14,734 nucleotides of DNA, taken from NCBI GenBank assembly GCA_913046825.1, contig CAJWTF010000093.1:1-14734 (forward strand), given 5' to 3'. Of the stretch, positions 14,584-14,734 are shown in pieces. This DNA is from an uncultured Rickettsiales bacterium. Lineage in GTDB: Bacteria; Pseudomonadota; Alphaproteobacteria; UBA8366. The stretch's first letter is position 1, and every line of letters starts with the position of its first letter. The notes beneath the pieces were generated by a model. The model had not been told where the DNA came from. It did no database searches and saw nothing but the letters and a program-made list of their open reading frames with translations. Both the position numbers and the translations under genes were made by a program.

Positions 14584-14734
14584 CTAATCCATCGTCGAAA
14601 CATGGGCGGAGACGACCTTCCAGCCGACATCCGGAAAGCGCGCCCAGGTCTGACTTTGGCGGCCAATCTTGTCCTGCCCGCGCATTTTGAATTCCAAATT
14701 CACGGTCGCCATATCATTGCCAGGGGTGAGTATT
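14584..14734 (-). CDS. AtzH/HpxZ-like (DUF3225) NTF2-fold protein, C-terminal part only
   Basis: From the right edge this minus-strand frame reads ILTPGNDMATVNLEFKMRG, GRQSQTWARFPDVGW and KVVSAHVSTMD, ending with TAG at 14584-14586. GRQSQTW-x-R-x-P followed by W-x-(V/I)-V-x-A-H-V-S is the C-terminal signature of the AtzH-like/HpxZ (DUF3225) NTF2-fold proteins. These are small proteins often encoded beside amidases of cyanurate, oxalurate or related nitrogen catabolism. About 49 residues are visible; the N-terminal part and start are outside the window. The gene is convergent with the SDR gene, 23 bases apart. It is intact as far as can be seen. A general SnoaL-like protein is the alternative reading. 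Confidence 0.78.
   Translation of the reverse strand, partial: ILTPGNDMATVNLEFKMRGQDKIGRQSQTWARFPDVGWKVVSAHVSTMD

Overview
The window reads as moderately GC-rich, densely packed bacterial chromosome, most likely from an alphaproteobacterium or a metabolically similar marine or host-associated lineage. That is inferred from the mix of families (CaiB/BaiF CoA-transferases, a luciferase-like monooxygenase, FMO-like flavoprotein, M20 carbamoylase, DHA2 MFS, an SDR, an AtzH-like protein), not from a phylogenetic marker. I saw no rRNA, tRNA, insertion sequence, integrase or CRISPR array.

Layout. At the left edge lies the N-terminal part of a MetE-like gene on the minus strand, interrupted by an amber codon. 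Next come a plus-strand protein of unknown function with a duplicated motif, a broken NTF2/SnoaL-like gene and, upstream of that on the minus strand, a formyl-CoA-transferase-like CoA-transferase. A divergent intergenic region separates these from a flavin reductase plus cysteine synthase pair (plus strand). A minus-strand operon follows: alpha/beta hydrolase, luciferase-like monooxygenase, then an FMO-like flavoprotein broken by one extra base. From 8118 a plus-strand series encodes a second CoA-transferase, a zinc carbamoylase/hydantoinase-type hydrolase and an MFS exporter or permease. The right end has a broken GFA (CENP-V) gene, a YczE-like membrane protein, a heavily damaged VOC gene, an SDR that lacks the catalytic tetrad, and the C-terminus of an AtzH/HpxZ-like gene running off the edge.

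How they may work together (inference). The flavin reductase can supply reduced flavin to the luciferase-like monooxygenase. The hydrolase, the carbamoylase, the two CoA-transferases and the transporter would handle uptake and the hydrolytic and CoA-activated steps. Cysteine synthase in tandem with the reductase hints that sulfide or a thiol is captured. The substrate cannot be read from sequence.

The most striking property is decay. Five genes (MetE-like, NTF2-like, FMO-like, GFA, VOC) carry nonsense codons, frameshifts or a deletion while the rest of their sequence is still clearly readable, and the MFS gene may have lost its start codon. This looks like recent, ongoing loss of accessory oxidation and detoxification functions. 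The best candidates for new biology are the SDR without a tetrad and the duplicated-motif protein.
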